From NCBI GenBank assembly GCA_963737075.1, contig CAVTRI010000002.1:2046001-2110000 (forward strand): a stretch of DNA of 64,000 nt, in the 5' to 3' direction. The position numbers and the translations under genes are program-made. Every line of letters begins with the position of its first letter. Position 1 is the stretch's first letter. The notes under the pieces are model-generated. The model did no database searches, was not told the DNA's origin, and saw only the letters and a program-made list of their open reading frames with translations. Origin of the DNA: CAVTRI01 sp963737075 (lineage in GTDB: Bacteria > Actinomycetota > Acidimicrobiia > Acidimicrobiales > Palsa-688). Shown here in pieces: positions 20,006 through 28,147 of the stretch.

Positions 20006-21028
20006 TCACGACTCGTCGACGGCGTGCAGGCAGCGGATGTCGCCGTCTCTGAGCCCGTAGTAGACGAGGGTCAGGATCTTGCGGGCGACGGCCACTTTGG
20101 CGATGGGCCGGCAGTTGCGGCGGTCGGCGATGCGACGGAATGTGTCTTTGACGAAGGTCCCGGTGGGGGCTTTCTGGGCGGCTTCGACCGCAGCCCAGCG
20201 GACCAGTTTGGAGCCCTGCTTGGAGATGTGGCCCCGGCGCACGGTGGTGTCGGACTCGTGGTGGCGGGGGGTGAGCCCGGCCCAGCAGCACAGCTTGGCC
20301 GGGGTGGCGAAGCGGTCCACGTCGCCGATCTCGGCCACGAACACCGCGGCCAACACCGGACCGACTCCGGGGATGGCCTGGACGGCGTGGTAGCCGGTGT
20401 TGTCGCGGAGGCGGCCGGCGATGAGCCGCTCGAAGAGGGCGATCTCCTTGTCGTAGTCGGCGATCAGCCGGCGCAGGGACGCCACCCGCCGGGCGAACGG
20501 CTCCGACATCGGGGTGTGGTCGAGCATGACCGAGCCGGCCACCCCGAACAGGTCGCTGACCGGCACCGGCAGCCCTTCTTTGCCCAATACGGCGTGGATT
20601 TGGGCTTTCAGCCCGGAGCGCAGCCGGACCAGTTTGTCTCGGTGGCGGACCAGCTCCCGAAGCTCGCGCACCTCGGGTGGGGCCGCCCACGCCTCCGGCA
20701 GTCGTCCCATGCGCAACAGGTCGGCCAGGTCGGCCGCGTCCCGCTCGTCGTTTTTCACCCGCCGATAGGTGAACCCTTTGACCCCCAGCGGGTGGGCCAG
20801 ATGCAGTCGGGCGTCGCACTCGTTGATCACGTCCGCCGCCCAGTACCACGAATAGGTCGCTTCCATCACGACCTCCGCCTCGGGCCCGGCCTTGGCGATC
20901 TCGCCGGCCAGGATCAAAGGGTCGTTGGCGATCCGGGCCGTCGACAGCCGGTTGCCCTCCCCGTCCATGCGCACGATCAGCGACCGGCGCCGATGAAGAT
21001 CAACACCGACATACTGTTTGTCAGACAC
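20006..21028 (-). CDS. IS110-family transposase (DEDD type)
   Basis: A 340-residue intact transposase. The N-terminal RuvC-like DEDD domain is marked by YVGVDLHRRRSL, VVMEATYSWYW and KNDERDAADLADLL (about residues 6-120). A coiled middle follows, and the C-terminal Transposase_20 domain has IPGVGPVLAAVFVAEIGD, CCWAGLTPR and KQGSKLVRWAAVEAA, with the conserved Ser in GSKLVR. It acts as an RNA-guided recombinase in this family. Upstream non-coding DNA is about 100 bases; downstream it is about 545. The gene is intact, so this copy may be the most recent arrival in the region. Confidence 0.9.
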   Translation of the reverse strand: MSDKQYVGVDLHRRRSLIVRMDGEGNRLSTARIANDPLILAGEIAKAGPEAEVVMEATYSWYWAADVINECDARLHLAHPLGVKGFTYRRVKNDERDAADLADLLRMGRLPEAWAAPPEVRELRELVRHRDKLVRLRSGLKAQIHAVLGKEGLPVPVSDLFGVAGSVMLDHTPMSEPFARRVASLRRLIADYDKEIALFERLIAGRLRDNTGYHAVQAIPGVGPVLAAVFVAEIGDVDRFATPAKLCCWAGLTPRHHESDTTVRRGHISKQGSKLVRWAAVEAAQKAPTGTFVKDTFRRIADRRNCRPIAKVAVARKILTLVYYGLRDGDIRCLHAVDES

Positions 21029-21968
21029 AGGGGCCTCCTCTTCTTGCGAAGGTTGGTAGGTGTGGAAGCCCCGAGGTTCCCAAAAGACCTCGGTCAGCCA
21101 CCAAGGAGCGGAGGCCCCGCTCCTTTCATCACATCACCTCATGGTCAAACTGTCCGACGGCTCCGTGGTGGCGGGTAGAGCCGTGATCGCCGCCAGCGGA
21201 GCCCGCTACCGACGACTGGAGGCAGAGCGCCTGGCGGAGTTCGAAGCCACCAGCGTCTACTACGCGGCTACCGAACTGGAAGCCCGCGAATGCGCCGGCG
21301 ATCCCGCCGTGGTCGTCGGAGGAGGCAACTCGGCCGGCCAAGCCGCCGTGTGCCTGGCCGATCAAGGCAGCCCGGTGACCGTAGTGATCCGCGGTGGCGG
21401 TCTGGGTGCCAGCATGTCCCGCTACCTCGTCGACTGGCTACAGAACCACCCGCGAATCGATTTGCGCAGCCGAACGACGATTGTGGGGTTGGATGGAGAG
21501 CAGACCCTGCGCGCCGTCCGTGTCACCAGCCCTCAAGGCGAAACGACGCTACGCTGTGCGGCCCTGTTCTCCTTCATCGGAGCCGACCCCTCGTCGGGCT
21601 GGCTGTCGGGATGCGCCGCCCTCGACAACCGCGGGTTCGTGCTTACCGACCGGGCCTTGGCCCCAGTCGAACTCGACCGGCGATGGACCGCGCTGGGACG
21701 GCCGCGGCTGCGGTACGAGACCAGCCACCCCGGCCTTTTCGCCGTCGGCGATCTGCGTTCCGGCTCGACCAAGCGGGTGGCCGCCGCCGTGGGCGACGGG
21801 TCCGCCGCAGTCCGATCGGTTCACGACCACCTCGCCTTCGCCCCTCGCTGACAGAGGTGAACACCACCGCCATGGAATCGGCTAAGTCAAGGGCACTCGT
21901 TATGACTGATTTCCCCGCCTCTACGATTGGCCGGACCCGCACCGGCCAACCCGAGTAAGGATTGTTCA

Positions 21969-22582
21969 GTGGCTACCTTCACCCGAGGCTTCAAAGGTCG
22001 TCGAGCTGGCCGTGACGCCCGCTTGCCGCCCGGCCAGTACGACACCGGAGCGACCTGGCCGGTGCTCCCGGCCGAAGCCACCCCCAGAATCGACTCGACA
22101 CCAACACGTGGACCTTCACTGTGGAGGGACTCGTCGCGAACCCAACCAGCTGGAACTGGGAACAGATCCGCGCCCTCCCACGGTCAACCTACGAGGGGGA
22201 CATCCAGTGTGTCACCACCTGGTCGAAGCTGGGCATGAGCTTCGCCGGCGTTTCCGTCGACACCCTCCTGCAAGTAGCCAGTCCGTTTCCGAGCGCGACA
22301 CATGTGTTGGCCTGGTCCCATACCGGATACACCACCAACCTTCCGCTCCGCGATGTCAGCAACGGTCGGGCCCGGGTGGCCTGGGAAGTCGATGGCCAAC
22401 CGCTCCCCCGCGAGCACGGCGGCCCCGCCCGCCTGCTCGTGCCACACCTGTACTTCTGGAAAAGCGCCAAATGGGTCGCCGGGCTGCGGTTGCTCGACCA
22501 CAACGAGCCCGGCTTCTGGGAACAAAACGGCTACCACGACCGCGGCGACCCCTGGCTCGAACAGCGCTACCAGGGCGGCTGA
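21969..22582 (+). pseudogene. Sulfite-oxidase-like molybdopterin oxidoreductase, one frameshift
   Basis: The restored product is about 204 residues. It starts VATFTRGFKGRRAGRDARLPPGQYDTGATWPVL, shifts frame at about 22085-22095, and continues TWTFTVEGLVANPTSWNWEQ. The molybdenum-ligand Cys follows in YEGDIQCVTTWSKLG, with DRGDPWLEQRYQGG at the end. This is the YedY/sulfite-oxidase-like family that uses Mo-molybdopterin. The stop is two bases before the flavin-reductase gene, and such pairs are common in Actinobacteria, the reductase supplying or accepting electrons. Apart from the single indel the gene looks normal, so a sequencing error is possible. Confidence 0.75.
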
Positions 22583-22584
22583 AA

Positions 22585-23280
22585 ATGCCGATGGTGTGGG
22601 AGCCGGCCACCGTCACCGCCATCCGTGACGAAACCGCCACCGCCAAGACCTTGCGGCTCCGACTCACCCACTCCTCCACCCACCTGGCCGGACAGCACTA
22701 CATACTCAGGCTCACCGCCCCCGACGGCTACACGGCCCAGCGGTCTTACTCAGTCGCCTCGCCACCGGACGGGTCAGCCGACATCGAGATGACCATCGAG
22801 CGGCTACCCGACGGCGAGGTCTCCATGTTCATGCACGACGAGGTCATGGTCGGAGACGAACTGGAAGTGCGCGGCCCCATCGGCGGCTGGTTCGTGTGGC
22901 GGGCCGACACACCGGCTTTGCTGATAGGTGGCGGATCAGGAGTGGTGCCACTCATGGCCATGCTGCGACACGCCCGCCAACAACAGGCCGCCCATCTGGT
23001 CCGGCTCATTGTCTCAGTCCGCCGACCCGAAGATTTTTACTACCCCGACGAGCTGCTCGGACCCGAAACCACCGTCATCTACACCCGGGCCGCACCGCCC
23101 GGTCATCCACGACCCCCGGGGCGGATCACCCCCGAAGACCTCGAGCCGCTGCCGGCCGGCGATCCCACCGCCTGTATCTGCGGATCGTCTCCCTTCGCGG
23201 ACGCCGCCACCGACGCCGCCATCTCCGTCGGAGTGCCCGTCGACCGGATCCGGGTCGAACGGTTCGGACCGACCGGCTAG
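22585..23280 (+). CDS. Ferredoxin-reductase-type FAD/NAD(P)H oxidoreductase
   Basis: A 231-residue protein of the FNR superfamily. The FAD-binding barrel contains the RSYSVASPP motif near residue 52. The NAD-binding domain begins LLIGGGSGVVPLMAMLRHAR near residue 112 and ends with ICGSSPFADAATDAA and VERFGPTG. There is no 2Fe-2S domain. It starts two bases after the sulfite-oxidase-like gene, so they are co-transcribed and likely form an electron-transfer pair. The ATG at 22585 is the only sensible start. The gene is intact although its partner is frameshifted. Confidence 0.85.
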   Translation: MPMVWEPATVTAIRDETATAKTLRLRLTHSSTHLAGQHYILRLTAPDGYTAQRSYSVASPPDGSADIEMTIERLPDGEVSMFMHDEVMVGDELEVRGPIGGWFVWRADTPALLIGGGSGVVPLMAMLRHARQQQAAHLVRLIVSVRRPEDFYYPDELLGPETTVIYTRAAPPGHPRPPGRITPEDLEPLPAGDPTACICGSSPFADAATDAAISVGVPVDRIRVERFGPTG

Positions 23281-23307
23281 AAACGACGCAACAGCCAAGG
23301 AGGATCT

Positions 23308-23427
23308 ATGCACGAGGACAGAGCAAGAACCCTCCTGCAACAGGAACGCCAACGAGTCGAGCAGCTCATCGCTCAAGCACACGAGTCGGCGGGTCGGACC
23401 GAGCCGAGGCCAGCGACACCGCGCTAA
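23308..23427 (+). CDS. Short protein resembling the N-terminus of TraR/DksA-like factors
   Basis: A 39-residue frame with a good ribosome binding site (AAGGAGGA, 23298-23305) begins 27 bases after the reductase gene. The sequence MHEDRARTLLQQERQRVEQ followed by LIAQAHES resembles the first helix of actinobacterial TraR/DksA-type proteins. The rest of that family (Asp-rich tip and zinc finger) is missing, so this is either a truncated copy or an unrelated small protein. Low confidence in the family. Confidence 0.4.
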   Translation: MHEDRARTLLQQERQRVEQLIAQAHESAGRTEPRPATPR

Positions 23428-23695
23428 AGACGTCATCGGAGAGGCGGCGGCGTCTCACGTGGTTGTCGCCCGGTGTTGGGGCTCTGCAAATCCAGAACCG
23501 GCGATAGCCGAGGCTGAAGAATTCGACCAAGACGCGGCGTAACATGGACGGCCGTTCTCCATGATTCCGCCATAAGGCGGACGGGATTGGGCGTCAGTTC
23601 CACCGACGTGGTCCGCCCCCGGGACAAGTCCAAGCATGCCCCCGGAGCTTCGTAGCATGATGTGCCGCCGATCCGACCGAGTCCAAGGAGCTGCC

Positions 23696-24406
23696 ATGGC
23701 GACGATCACCGAGGTTGGGGCCGACATCTACCGGATCAACGTAGAGATTCCGGGCAAACCAGTGACCTTCAGTCTGTTCGTGATCGACGACGACCAGCCA
23801 ACGCTGGTGGAGACCTCTTACGGGCGCGTCTTTGATGAAGTCTGGGAGTCCCTCCGGAGGATCCTCGACCCGGCGACCGTCCGTCACATCGTCATTCCTC
23901 ACTTTGAGGGCGACGAATGTGGCGGCCTCAATCTGGTCTTGGAAGCGGCACCTCACGCCATTCCCGTGTGTAGTCCGACCGGAGCCACCACCAGCATCCC
24001 GGACTTCGCCATCCGGGAGCCGTTGCGCGTCGATGAGATGACTGTCTTGGACCTGGGCGAGCACAAGCTGCGGTTTCTGATCACCCCGTATGTCCATGCC
24101 TGGGACAGCCTGCTGGTGTACGACGACACGACGCGCACCCTATTCTCTTCCGACCTGTTCCTGCAGCCCGGAACGGGGGCGGCCGTCACTGACGAGGACA
24201 GAAGCGAGGAAATGGTCTATTACACCCGATCCATCGGCCTGTTCCCGTCCCAGGCCCATCTTGTCGCGGCGCTGGACAAGGTCGAACCGCTTCAACCGGT
24301 CGCCCTGGCCTGCCATCACGGCACCGTCAAGATCGGACAGATCCCCGCCTATCTGGACGGCATTTCGACTCCACGACGTCACCGGGCTCACCCCGTCAGA
24401 ACCTGA
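23696..24406 (+). CDS. MBL-fold protein with a flavodiiron-like HxExD metal motif
   Basis: A 236-residue metallo-beta-lactamase-fold protein. Instead of HxHxDH it has PHFEGDECGGLN at about residues 67-78, the HxExD pattern of flavodiiron proteins. ITPYVHAWDSLLVYD and SSDLFLQPG carry further ligands, and ACHHG lies near the end. It lacks the flavodoxin domain. The ATG at 23696 is supported by AAGGAG six bases upstream. Stand-alone proteins of this kind may bind di-iron and reduce O2 or NO, or be inactive relatives. The nearby flavin reductase could supply electrons, but that is conjecture. Confidence 0.8.
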   Translation: MATITEVGADIYRINVEIPGKPVTFSLFVIDDDQPTLVETSYGRVFDEVWESLRRILDPATVRHIVIPHFEGDECGGLNLVLEAAPHAIPVCSPTGATTSIPDFAIREPLRVDEMTVLDLGEHKLRFLITPYVHAWDSLLVYDDTTRTLFSSDLFLQPGTGAAVTDEDRSEEMVYYTRSIGLFPSQAHLVAALDKVEPLQPVALACHHGTVKIGQIPAYLDGISTPRRHRAHPVRT

Positions 24407-24672
24407 CCACACCTCGATCCCCCCGGCGCGGAGTACAGCCACGCCCGAGGCACCGTAACCGAGCGCGCGCCCGGCCTGCACTCGGGCTGCTCTGGCCGAA
24501 GAATCCGACCGTCCCAGAATGCGCGACCGCGACCTGACATCCGCCGTCCCCGAAGGGCCGATGTGGGCGCAGTGACCCCCCTGGCAAGCACACAGGTCCT
24601 GTCGAGCGCGGCGCCGGAGGGCTGGGTGGCATACTTGGGCCCCTTAGGTGGACCGGACTACCTCGCTCACGG

Positions 24673-24777
24673 GAGGCAGAGGCGACCGACTGCGAATGGT
24701 GCGATTCGCTGGATGCGGGTGGCTCGATGGCTTGGATGGGAGGCGTTGCGGCGCCGGCGGTTCCGGCGCCTCTCGAG
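24673..24777 (+). repeat. Copy A of a diverged ~105-bp repeat
   Basis: It shares a conserved core (GAATGGTGCGATTCGCT, then CTCGATG, TGGGAGGCGT and CGCCTCTCG) in the same order and spacing with 29999-30103. By eye the two copies are roughly three-quarters identical. Both sit in non-coding DNA of the island. Confidence 0.6.
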
Positions 24778-24873
24778 CCACCGGGTATCGCACGAAGACG
24801 TCCCTGCCGTGAGTGGCTCCGTTTCGCGGCTGCGAGCGCACCGAGCCGTCTGATGTGGGCGGCTGAGGTAGCA

Positions 24874-24985
24874 CTAGTGGGCCGGCCAGAAACTCGACGC
24901 CGGAAACTCGGCGATGAAAAGACCTGGTCGCGAGGCCTGATCGAACAGCGAGTTTCCGGCGCCGAGTTCGCAGGCGGCCCACTAG
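24874..24985. repeat. 112-bp imperfect palindrome
   Basis: The arms 24874-24910 and 24949-24985 are inverted repeats of 37 bases with 31 matches, starting CTAGTGGGCCG and ending CGCCGGAAACTCG next to a 38-base loop. There is no T run. The size and arms resemble a MITE-like or repetitive palindromic unit, or a large RNA hairpin. Confidence 0.65.
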
Positions 24986-25208
24986 CCATCGGTGTTCTGG
25001 GCAAGCATTCTGAACGCAGACCGTAAGCAAGGCAAAAGAAACTGACCGCCGTTTGGGCGAAGCGGTCTGGTCGGTTGTGAACCTCGGCATGGCCATTTTG
25101 CGGCCGGCCGATTCCCCACTCGGAGGAGATCGAACCTGTCATGCGCGGCAGGCTTCCGCCGGGGTGCCTGCGGGCGGGTGTTGGGGCCCGGTCCCGAAGC
25201 CGATGTTT

Positions 25209-26615
25209 CTAGGGCGACGCTATCGCTGCCGGCTTGGGGGAAGGGGGGATGTTCTGGTTGACGCGGAAGACGTTTTGCGGGTCGTACTGGGCCTTGATGG
25301 ACACTAGGCGCTGGTAGTTGTCGCCGTAGGTGGCCTGGAGGCGACCGTCGACCTCGTCGTCCATCAGGAAGTTGACATAGGCGCCGGCCTGGTTGAAGGG
25401 GTGCACCGCCTGCCAGTAGCTGCGCCCCCAGGTCTTCAAGGCCTCGGCTTTTGCGGGGTCGGGGTCGATCCCGGCGATGACCATCGACCACCGGGCGTCG
25501 CGTGCGCTCCAGGCCGTGGCGGGATTCGGTACGCGGTGGACGGCGCCGTCGATCGGGTAGAGGTGCATGAGCGACAGTTCGCTGGGCGCCTTGGCCGCCT
25601 GCTCGATGTGGACGTCGATGGCCTCATCGGGCAGGGATGCGACAAAGTCGCCTTTCCAGTACCACTGCATTCCTTTGGGGAAGAACGGGTCGAATAGGCT
25701 CTGCAGGGCCGGGAAGGGGACCTCGCTCATCCAGTTGAAGATGGGCGCCGGCACGTTCTCGAGGATGGGGGCGAGCGCCTTCTCCCCGTCTGCGGCTGGA
25801 CCGTTGAAGGCGCCGATGATCGCACAGGCCCGCTTGCCCCAGCCTTCCTTAGGGAAGGGGTCCATCGAGGGGACCGTCTTCAAGCCCACGAAGATGCCGA
25901 GCTCCTCGGCGGCTTCGGGCAGGTAGTCCCGGTAGGCCTGCATCACCGCCTTGGCGTGGGTGGCATCCCAGAAGATCGGCCCGCCATACACGGTGGCCAC
26001 CGGATGGGCCTGAAACAGGAAGCTGGTGACCACCCCGAAGTTCCCGCCCCCGCCGCGGAGCGCCCAGAACAGGTCGGGGTGCTGGGCGGGGCTGGCGGTG
26101 ACGAGCGTGCCATCGGCCAAAACCACGTCGGCTTCCAGGAAGTTGTCGACGGTCAACCCGCAGCTGCGGGTCAGGTAGCCGGTGCCACCCCCTAGCGTGA
26201 GGCCGGCCACGCCGGTGGTGGAGACGATGCCGAACGGCACTGCCAGCCCGAAGGGGTGGGTGGCGTGGTCCACGTCTCCTGACGTGCACCCGGGATCCAC
26301 CCGGACCGACCCGCTGGTGGGGTCCACTCGCACGCTTTTCATCATCGACAGGTCGATGACCAGCCCGTCGTCGCAGCTGCCCAGGCCCGGCCCGTTGTGG
26401 CCGCCGCCCCGGATCGCGATCAGCAGGCCCTCCCGGCGACCGAAGTTGACCGCTGTGATGACATCGGCGGCATCCACACAGCGGGCGATCAGCCGTGGCC
26501 GCTTGTCGATCATCCCGTTGTACAACGCCCGAACGGCGTCATAGTCGGGGTCGTTCGCCGTCACCACCGGTCCCCGGAGGCTGCCCTGCAGGCTCCCCTT
26601 CTGCTCATCAGCCAT
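25209..26615 (-). CDS. FAD-linked oxidoreductase (PCMH/berberine-bridge type)
   Basis: A 468-residue flavoprotein. The FAD-binding PCMH domain contains AIRGGGHNGPGLGSCDDG near residue 72, whose His is the usual covalent flavin attachment site, and STTGVAGLTLGGGTGYLTR near residue 130. The C-terminal BBE motif is YDPQNVFRVNQNI. Family members oxidise sugars, alcohols or aromatic side chains with O2. The start at 26615 has GGGAGG five bases upstream and gives the normal N-terminus. A TetR-type regulator is divergently placed 83 bases away and probably controls it. No signal peptide, so it is cytoplasmic. Confidence 0.88.
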   Translation of the reverse strand: MADEQKGSLQGSLRGPVVTANDPDYDAVRALYNGMIDKRPRLIARCVDAADVITAVNFGRREGLLIAIRGGGHNGPGLGSCDDGLVIDLSMMKSVRVDPTSGSVRVDPGCTSGDVDHATHPFGLAVPFGIVSTTGVAGLTLGGGTGYLTRSCGLTVDNFLEADVVLADGTLVTASPAQHPDLFWALRGGGGNFGVVTSFLFQAHPVATVYGGPIFWDATHAKAVMQAYRDYLPEAAEELGIFVGLKTVPSMDPFPKEGWGKRACAIIGAFNGPAADGEKALAPILENVPAPIFNWMSEVPFPALQSLFDPFFPKGMQWYWKGDFVASLPDEAIDVHIEQAAKAPSELSLMHLYPIDGAVHRVPNPATAWSARDARWSMVIAGIDPDPAKAEALKTWGRSYWQAVHPFNQAGAYVNFLMDDEVDGRLQATYGDNYQRLVSIKAQYDPQNVFRVNQNIPPSPKPAAIASP

Positions 26616-26657
26616 CGTTCCTCCCAGAAACGGGGCCTTGGTCATCTGCCCAAGGCT

Positions 26658-26700
26658 ATTGACTTGTGCTAGTGTGCAGGACATATGCCCTACTGTCAAT
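26658..26700. promoter_or_regulatory. Divergent control region between the FAD oxidoreductase and TetR genes
   Basis: ATTGAC (26658-26663) and GTCAAT (26695-26700) form an inverted pair 31 bases apart. TTGACT at 26659 with CATATG 17 bases later is a weak promoter for the regulator. If used, its start would lie only a few bases before ATG 26699. Binding by the adjacent regulator is inferred. Confidence 0.35.
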
Positions 26701-27472
26701 GGGTACGGCCCTCGAGGTCCCACGGTTCACCCCTTCGTCGAATTCGCTGATGGCCCGGGCGTGGGAGCAACGACCGGTCAGCAACGCCCGCCAGCACACG
26801 ACGGTGGCCCTCATGGACGCCGCCGAACGCCTCCTCTACGAGGTCGGCTACGCCGGGGTCACCACCCGAGCGGTGGCCGAGGCGGCCGGGGTCCGCCCGG
26901 GGCTGGTCCATTACTACTTCGGCTCCATGGAAGAGCTGCTGACCCAAACCCTGGAGCGGTTCGTCGACCAGCTAGCCGGCGCCGTCGACGCCCTCTACGC
27001 CGACCCCAACCTCAGCTTCGCCGACAAGTGGCGACTGGGATCCCAGTTCTGGGTTGAAGAACCCACCTCACGCTTCCCCAAGATCCTGATGGAACTGCTC
27101 GCGGTGGGCTGGAACCTGCCCGCCCTCAAAGCCCGGCTCACCAACGTCCACGCCCGTTTCCGAGCCATCTTCGAGCACCACTTCGGCCAAGCCCTGCGCC
27201 ATTATGGCCTCGACGAGGACCAATACCCGCTCAAGGTGATCGTTGCTGCCGTCACCACCTTTCAGCTCGGGCTCATCGTGGAGGGACTCTCCGACGTTCA
27301 CGAGGGCCACCCCGAACTGCTCGACTGGATCCAACGCTGGGTCGACGGCCTCGAAGCCCGGGCGGCCGCCGAATCGGTCGCGGCCCACCCGGACCGACCG
27401 CGACCGTCGCCTGCCCGGCCCAGGCGGCGCAACCAGCTTGCCGCCGAAAACAGCCACAAGCCGGGCATCTGA
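26699..27472 (+). CDS. TetR-family transcriptional regulator
   Basis: A 257-residue regulator. The DNA-binding helix-turn-helix spans about residues 40-85: AAERLLYEVGYAGVTTRAVA, AEAAGVRPGLVHYYFGS. The C-terminal helical ligand-binding domain follows, and the tail of about 30 residues is Pro/Arg-rich. Starts at ATG 26699 or 26750 are possible; 26699 gives a slightly long N-terminus. It is divergent from the FAD oxidoreductase, the classic arrangement for local repression relieved by a substrate of the enzyme. Confidence 0.85.
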   Translation: MGTALEVPRFTPSSNSLMARAWEQRPVSNARQHTTVALMDAAERLLYEVGYAGVTTRAVAEAAGVRPGLVHYYFGSMEELLTQTLERFVDQLAGAVDALYADPNLSFADKWRLGSQFWVEEPTSRFPKILMELLAVGWNLPALKARLTNVHARFRAIFEHHFGQALRHYGLDEDQYPLKVIVAAVTTFQLGLIVEGLSDVHEGHPELLDWIQRWVDGLEARAAAESVAAHPDRPRPSPARPRRRNQLAAENSHKPGI

Positions 27473-27717
27473 TGGCCGAGAACGCCCTCGTCCGTCCACG
27501 GTTGCCTCCTGCCGGCACCCCATCGTCCGAAAGGACCGAGACCGCACGCCGCCCTAACACCCACGGCGGCACGATCGTCCCCCCACCTCAGCACCCACGA
27601 CCAGTCGCCATCTTCACATCGATGACAACCACGAGCGCGCGCGGCGGGGCCACAACAGGGGGGCCGGCGAGTTGTCATTCTTGAGGTTCTTCTTTCCACT
27701 CACGGTGACGTGGCGGC

Positions 27718-27948
27718 CTCCAGGAACTCGGCATGCGCGCGCTGCACATTCTCCGAGCCGCGATCGTGTACGTGAACACCCTCATGGTCCACGACGTCCT
27801 CGACGAAACCAATGCAACGGCGTCGTTACTGTCGAGGACCGCCGTGGCCTCACCCCCCTGGTTTGGTCGCTCATCGTGCCCTACGGCGAGGTGAAGCTGG
27901 ACATGACAAGGCGACTGGTCCTGAGCGACCCCACCTTAGCTCCGGCCG
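27718..27948 (+). pseudogene. Tn3-family transposase, C-terminal remnant
   Basis: About 75 residues in two frames match the very end of Tn3-type transposases. MRALHILRAAIVYVNTLMVHDVL comes first, then after a shift near 27822 DRRGLTPLVWSLIVPYGEVKLD and MTRRLVLS follow. The catalytic core is missing. No terminal repeats were recognised. The flanking DNA (27473-27717 and 27949-28147) shows nothing I can assign. Confidence 0.6.
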
Positions 27949-28147
27949 ACGAGGGAGTTACTATCTCCTGCTTGTCGGTTGGTCCGACGTTCCTCAACGA
28001 CACGCCGATTTAAATTCTCACTTCACTAACGTTGCGTCAAGGTTTCCTTTCTCGCTGCCGTCAGTAGCGACTTTCGCGCGACCGGTGCACCTATGGGCGT
28101 CAGCGCAGTTATTACTATGTACGCAAGCATCAACGCGACGAACCTCT

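Larger units (their letters stand above)
19461..21128 (-). mobile_element. IS110-family (IS1111-type) insertion sequence
   Basis: The element is bounded by 14-bp perfect inverted repeats, TGAAAGGAGCGGGG at 19461-19474 and its complement at 21115-21128. The host gene resumes a few bases outside each repeat, so the true ends extend slightly beyond. Joining GGCGGTCAT on the left to CACCTCATGG on the right restores the host frame. Subterminal repeats and the long non-coding 3' end point to the IS1111 branch. One transposase gene lies on the minus strand. No obvious target duplication was seen. Confidence 0.8.
18539..21851 (+). pseudogene. CRP-domain thioredoxin-reductase-like flavoprotein, frameshifted and split by an IS element
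   Basis: Three pieces make one protein of about 540 residues. The first (18539-18897) is a cyclic-nucleotide-binding-like domain, AGDYLYRAGDAGYDFYFVLS. A frame change at about 18898 leads to the second (to about 19460), with a thioredoxin-like domain, then FAD-binding VIVGGGPAGLAAAVDG and APGGQAGTSSRIENYFGFP. The third (21129-21851) has GRAVIAASGARYRRL, the NADPH motif VVVGGGNSAGQAAV and the end GLFAVGDLRSGSTKRVA. The 1.67-kb IS110-type element lies exactly between pieces two and three. The redox Cys pair of true thioredoxin reductase is not visible. Even without the IS the frameshift would disable it. Confidence 0.85.
24407..25208. other. Non-coding stretch with two repeat structures
   Basis: No convincing gene was found on either strand in these 802 bases. 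Open frames here are antisense-type with unnatural composition. It holds one copy of a diverged 105-bp repeat (24673-24777) and a large imperfect palindrome (24874-24985), both described separately. Confidence 0.6.

Noticed and set aside
19421..21178. A 585-codon plus-strand frame
   Set aside because: It is the antisense of the IS110-type transposase and its ends; composition is Gly/Arg/Pro-rich and shows no family motif.
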